IMG/VR virus record: IMGVR_UViG_3300017751_000307
Span: 1 to 21,168 of that record
From: a virus
Length of the DNA: 21,168 bases
Direction: 5' to 3' (one strand)
This document shows, piece by piece, positions 18,660 through 21,168 of the stretch (the first letter of the stretch is position 1; each line of letters starts with the position of its first letter). The notes under the pieces are model-generated. The model did no database searches and was not told where the DNA came from. It worked only from the letters and a program-made list of their open reading frames with translations. The position numbers and the translations under genes were made by a program.

Positions 18660-21168
18660 TTAACCTATTTTATTCTTTAATTCTAAAATCTCAGATTGTT
18701 GGTGTTTAACTGCTTCGATTAGTAAAGCTACAATTTTATCATATTTTACAGCTTTATATCCATTTTCACGAGTTGTTACCAATTCTGGTAAAACTGCTTC
18801 AATTTCTTGAGCAATAACTCCAATATCATTACCTTTGTGAGAATGTACTTCAGAATTTTCAATCCAATCAAAAGTAACACCAGTTATTTCATGAAGTTTA
18901 CCTAATGGATTATCAATTGGTTTGATGTTTTCTTTTAATCTCTTATCTGATGATGAATATGCTACGATATCTGCTCCAGCGTGTATTTCACCTGATGTTC
19001 CAGATGGGTTAACACCAACACCTAAACAATGTGATTTAAGGTGAGAACTAAATACTGATGTACCAGTTCCATTAACTGCTAGTAAACCACTAGATGTTAT
19101 ACTACCAAAGTTTACAGTAGAATCTGTTTTTACATTTTGGTTACTGTTAGCTAAATATCCCCATTGGGTTGCTGAGATTACATTTGAACCAATTTTTTCT
19201 AATTGAGAACCCTCAGCTTCAGTAAGACCTGAAATCTCAGTAATTTTTGATGCTGCAATTCCACCTGCTAAATGTACATTATCAATAGAACCATCTACAT
19301 AGTGTTCTGAGTTAATTGCGTTATCATCGATTTTATCAGAATTTATAACATCATCTGCTAAGTGAGCCCTATCAATAGAAGCATCTGTATAGTGTTCTGA
19401 ATTAATTGCATTATCAGCGATTTTAGCTCCATCAATTGCATCTGCAGCAATTTTACCATTAGTAACTTGTAAATCTCCAATATGTGCAGTATCAATACTA
19501 CCATCTGTATAGTGTTCTGAATCAATTGCATTATCAGCAATTTTTGAACCATCTACTGCATTTGCACCAATGTGTTCATTATTAACATTACCATCAGCAA
19601 TTTTAGTTGAATTAATACAATCAGCTGCTAAATGTTCAGTATCAATAGAACCATCTGTATAGTGTTCTGAATCAATTGCATTATCAGCTATTTTTGCTCC
19701 ATTTACTGAATCAGCTGCTAAATGTACATTATCAATAGAACCATCTACATAGTGTTCTGAATTTATTGAGTTATCAGCAATTTTTGCTCCAGTCACAGAA
19801 TCTGCTGCTAAGTGAGCAGTATCAATACCTAAATCTACAAGGTGTTCTGAATCGATTGAGTCATCAGATATGTTTGTACCGTCAATTGCATCTAATCCGA
19901 TGTAATCGTGTGTAATTGCTGTACCATTCCATACACCAGTTCCAATTGTACCTAATGTTGTAATATCAGTATTACCAACTCCTACTACGATTCTTTCTTC
20001 AGCTCCTAATAGACCTGACATCCAGTAATCGTTTGTTTCGTTCCAAATTATTGAAGCATTAGTTGAACTACCTCTTTCTATTGCAATACCACCATTTTGT
20101 GTTGGAGTACCAGTCTCATCTGAGTTAAGTACTATTTGATTATCACCAATGTTAACAGTATTTGAATTAACACTTGTAGTTGTACCACTAACTGTTAAGT
20201 TACCAGTTATTACTGCATTTCCACTAACACCTAAATCGTTAGTTACTGTTAAATCATTACCGATTGTTACATCACTTGGTAAACCAATTGTAACTTTAAC
20301 ATCTGTACTATCTTTAGTTACTGCAGTTTCTATTTCATTTGTAGTTCCTAAGAATTGTAAATCATCAGCGATTAAATCTACATTTTGTGTTGTACTAGCA
20401 TCATCAATAGTTAATATAGTTGCAAGACCTGTAAGTCCCGAACCATCACCTACGAATGAACCAGTAATTGTAGAAGTACCTAGAAGGTTACCTATATTAT
20501 TTGCCGAGATTCTATTACTACCAGCAGATATATCATTTGCAAATGCAATTGCATTTCCATCTGAAGATAAAATATTGTTACCAGCTGTTATTTGTATTGG
20601 TGCATCTAATTCGATGTTACCAGTACCACTTCCATTTGTAAGTGTAATATCACCATTTTCAGTTTGTAGTGTGATTGTATCAGCACCAGTTTCTAAAAGT
20701 TTTAGAGATTCACCCGCATCAGTTTGTACTGTTAAATCTGTTCCATCTGTTGATAGTACTTGTTGTCCATTAATATATAATGAACCTGATGATAGATAAA
20801 GGTCTCTCCAGAATAGTGTAGTTGAACCTAAATCGTATGTGTTGTGTGCTCCTGGTAGGATATGACCAGTTACAGTTTGTTGTCCTGATGCTAATGTACC
20901 AGTTGTAGAAACATTACCACTTGTGTTTGCTACTGTAAATGCTCCATCTACATCAATACCACCATCAAGTGATGCAAGTCCCGATGCATCTACTGTACCA
21001 GCAATTGTTGTATTTCCAGCTCCTAATGTACCACTTGTAGAAACGTTACCAGTTGAATCGGCTACTGTAAATGCTCCATCTACATCTATACCTCCATCTA
21101 AACTAGCAAGACCAGAAGAACCTAAAGTTCCAACTGTTGTATTTCCTGCGGATAGTGTACCACTTGTA
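18660..21168 (-). CDS. Long tail fibre with decapeptide repeats and C-terminal S74 chaperone domain, 5' part outside the window
   Basis: The frame is open from the stop at 18660-18662 to the window edge, 835 codons. An ATG at 20021 is internal (the upstream residues INNER to NASIIWNETNDYW match the other fibre), so it is not the start. In order: two 43/44-residue repeats (GGIDVDGAFTVA); a strand-rich segment (NTYDLGSTTLFWRDLYLSSG); SFVGDGSGLTG; a block shared with the 715-residue fibre; about 21 decapeptide repeats; then a head region and the C-terminal 97 residues, an S74-type domain (SSDKRLKENI, GVIAQEIEAVLPELV, YDKIVALLIEAVK). S74 domains help the fibre trimerise and then cut themselves off with a Ser-Lys pair. 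It is likely the main host-binding fibre. Two hairpins follow its stop. Confidence 0.88.
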   Translation of the reverse strand, partial: TSGTLSAGNTTVGTLGSSGLASLDGGIDVDGAFTVADSTGNVSTSGTLGAGNTTIAGTVDASGLASLDGGIDVDGAFTVANTSGNVSTTGTLASGQQTVTGHILPGAHNTYDLGSTTLFWRDLYLSSGSLYINGQQVLSTDGTDLTVQTDAGESLKLLETGADTITLQTENGDITLTNGSGTGNIELDAPIQITAGNNILSSDGNAIAFANDISAGSNRISANNIGNLLGTSTITGSFVGDGSGLTGLATILTIDDASTTQNVDLIADDLQFLGTTNEIETAVTKDSTDVKVTIGLPSDVTIGNDLTVTNDLGVSGNAVITGNLTVSGTTTSVNSNTVNIGDNQIVLNSDETGTPTQNGGIAIERGSSTNASIIWNETNDYWMSGLLGAEERIVVGVGNTDITTLGTIGTGVWNGTAITHDYIGLDAIDGTNISDDSIDSEHLVDLGIDTAHLAADSVTGAKIADNSINSEHYVDGSIDNVHLAADSVNGAKIADNAIDSEHYTDGSIDTEHLAADCINSTKIADGNVNNEHIGANAVDGSKIADNAIDSEHYTDGSIDTAHIGDLQVTNGKIAADAIDGAKIADNAINSEHYTDASIDRAHLADDVINSDKIDDNAINSEHYVDGSIDNVHLAGGIAASKITEISGLTEAEGSQLEKIGSNVISATQWGYLANSNQNVKTDSTVNFGSITSSGLLAVNGTGTSVFSSHLKSHCLGVGVNPSGTSGEIHAGADIVAYSSSDKRLKENIKPIDNPLGKLHEITGVTFDWIENSEVHSHKGNDIGVIAQEIEAVLPELVTTRENGYKAVKYDKIVALLIEAVKHQQSEILELKNKIG
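18663..18953 (-). other. S74 peptidase/intramolecular chaperone domain
   Basis: These are the last 97 codons of the long fibre. The SSDKRLKENI motif carries the Ser and Lys expected for self-cleavage just N-terminal to the serine; GNDIGVIAQEIEAVLPELV and YKAVKYDKIVALLIEAVK are the other family signatures. The ending is a helix (KHQQSEILELKNKIG) typical of the trimeric coiled coil of the released piece. Confidence 0.88.
19272..19901 (-). repeat. About 21 tandem 30-bp units encoding decapeptides
   Basis: Each unit follows x-[AVT]-D-[NGA]-[AS]-[IV]-[ND]-x-x-[HK], for example IADNAIDSEH, YTDGSIDTEH, LAADSVNGAK. The tenth residue is His or Lys in every unit, mostly in the order H-H-K. Units differ at many bases but stay in frame without a single insertion or deletion across 630 bases. 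The repeats make up the fibre shaft. Confidence 0.88.
20907..21167 (-). repeat. Two tandem ~130-bp units in the long fibre
   Basis: Units at 21167-21039 (43 codons) and 21038-20907 (44 codons) share TSGTL-x-AGNTT, SGLASLDGGIDVDGAFTVA and a GNVS ending. A partial third start (TTGTLASGQQTV) follows. More copies probably lie beyond the window edge. Confidence 0.8.

Noticed and set aside
19358-19552. Second minus-strand frame within the fibre repeats
   Set aside because: The repetitive DNA keeps another frame open; its Leu/Ile/Gln/Met-rich product has the same 30-bp period and no independent signal.
19272-19901. Regular 30-bp repeats that could suggest a CRISPR array
   Set aside because: The units are contiguous without unique spacers, stay in the fibre's coding frame and vary as codons do.
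18660-20021. ATG at 20021 as the start of a separate 453-residue fibre gene
   Set aside because: The frame continues without a stop to base 21168, and the residues just before this Met match the other fibre, so it is an internal Met.
20149-20799. Plus-strand open frame of 216 codons
   Set aside because: It lies wholly opposite the long fibre frame, which has recognisable fibre motifs; its Val/Pro/Leu-rich translation is what the complement of Thr/Gly/Asn-rich repeats gives.

Overview
The window is a low-GC stretch of a tailed, contractile-tail (T4-like, myovirus-type) phage or prophage genome. Every gene I can support lies on the minus strand, so transcription runs from base 21168 towards base 1. 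The evidence is a recognisable tail sheath, a T4 gp19-type tail tube, a T4 gp26-type baseplate hub protein, a tape measure protein, a LysM/gp53-type protein, a gp48/gp54-like tube initiator, a gp27-like hub protein and two long modular tail fibres, in one compact, mostly 3-30 bp spaced cluster. The host is probably a member of the Bacteroidota, likely marine or aquatic. Two near-identical promoters at the left end have the Bacteroidota form (TTGG, 19 bp, TATATTTA) instead of TTGACA/TATAAT. This host call is an inference, not a proof.

Layout in the direction of transcription: (1) 21168-18660, the C-terminal 835 residues of a long tail fibre, open to the window edge. It has 43/44-residue tandem repeats, about 21 decapeptide repeats and a C-terminal S74-type self-cleaving chaperone domain. 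Two strong hairpins follow it. (2) 18556-16409, a second fibre of 715 residues with three copies of a beta domain. (3) 16405-15404, a GT4-like glycosyltransferase. (4) 15394-14123, an appendage protein with a Hint (intein-like) domain inserted before a FN3-like domain. (5) 14055-13750, a small coiled-coil protein. (6) 13734-12994, a 2-oxoglutarate/Fe(II) oxygenase-like protein. (7) 12912-9993, tail sheath and tail tube, ended by a textbook terminator. (8) 9878-8903, a gp26-like protein whose 3' end overlaps a shifted open frame at a run of seven T: a candidate programmed +1/-2 frameshift. A terminator follows. (9) 8850-1088, a small basic protein, tape measure, gp48-like protein, LysM protein, hub protein and a small unknown protein, probably one transcript. 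(10) 1018-1, three short genes of a different character, two of them behind the Bacteroidota-type promoters; one carries an LPD29-like domain.

Two regulatory classes can be seen. Several late genes are preceded, 20-35 bp before the start codon, by a TATATTTATA element without a -33 box (identical CTATATTTATAG copies before the tail tube and before the tape-measure operon). The small left-hand genes have a -33 box plus an inverted repeat over the -7 element. Strong Shine-Dalgarno sequences precede sheath, tube, the Hint protein, the small basic protein and the gp48-like gene, but not the glycosyltransferase, the oxygenase or the left-end genes.

Together the genes build a contractile tail and its receptor-binding fibres. 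The glycosyltransferase, oxygenase and Hint protein between fibres and sheath look like a virion-modification or processing cassette. No RNA genes, CRISPR arrays, insertion sequences or integration genes were seen, and no stretch longer than about 115 bases lacks a gene.
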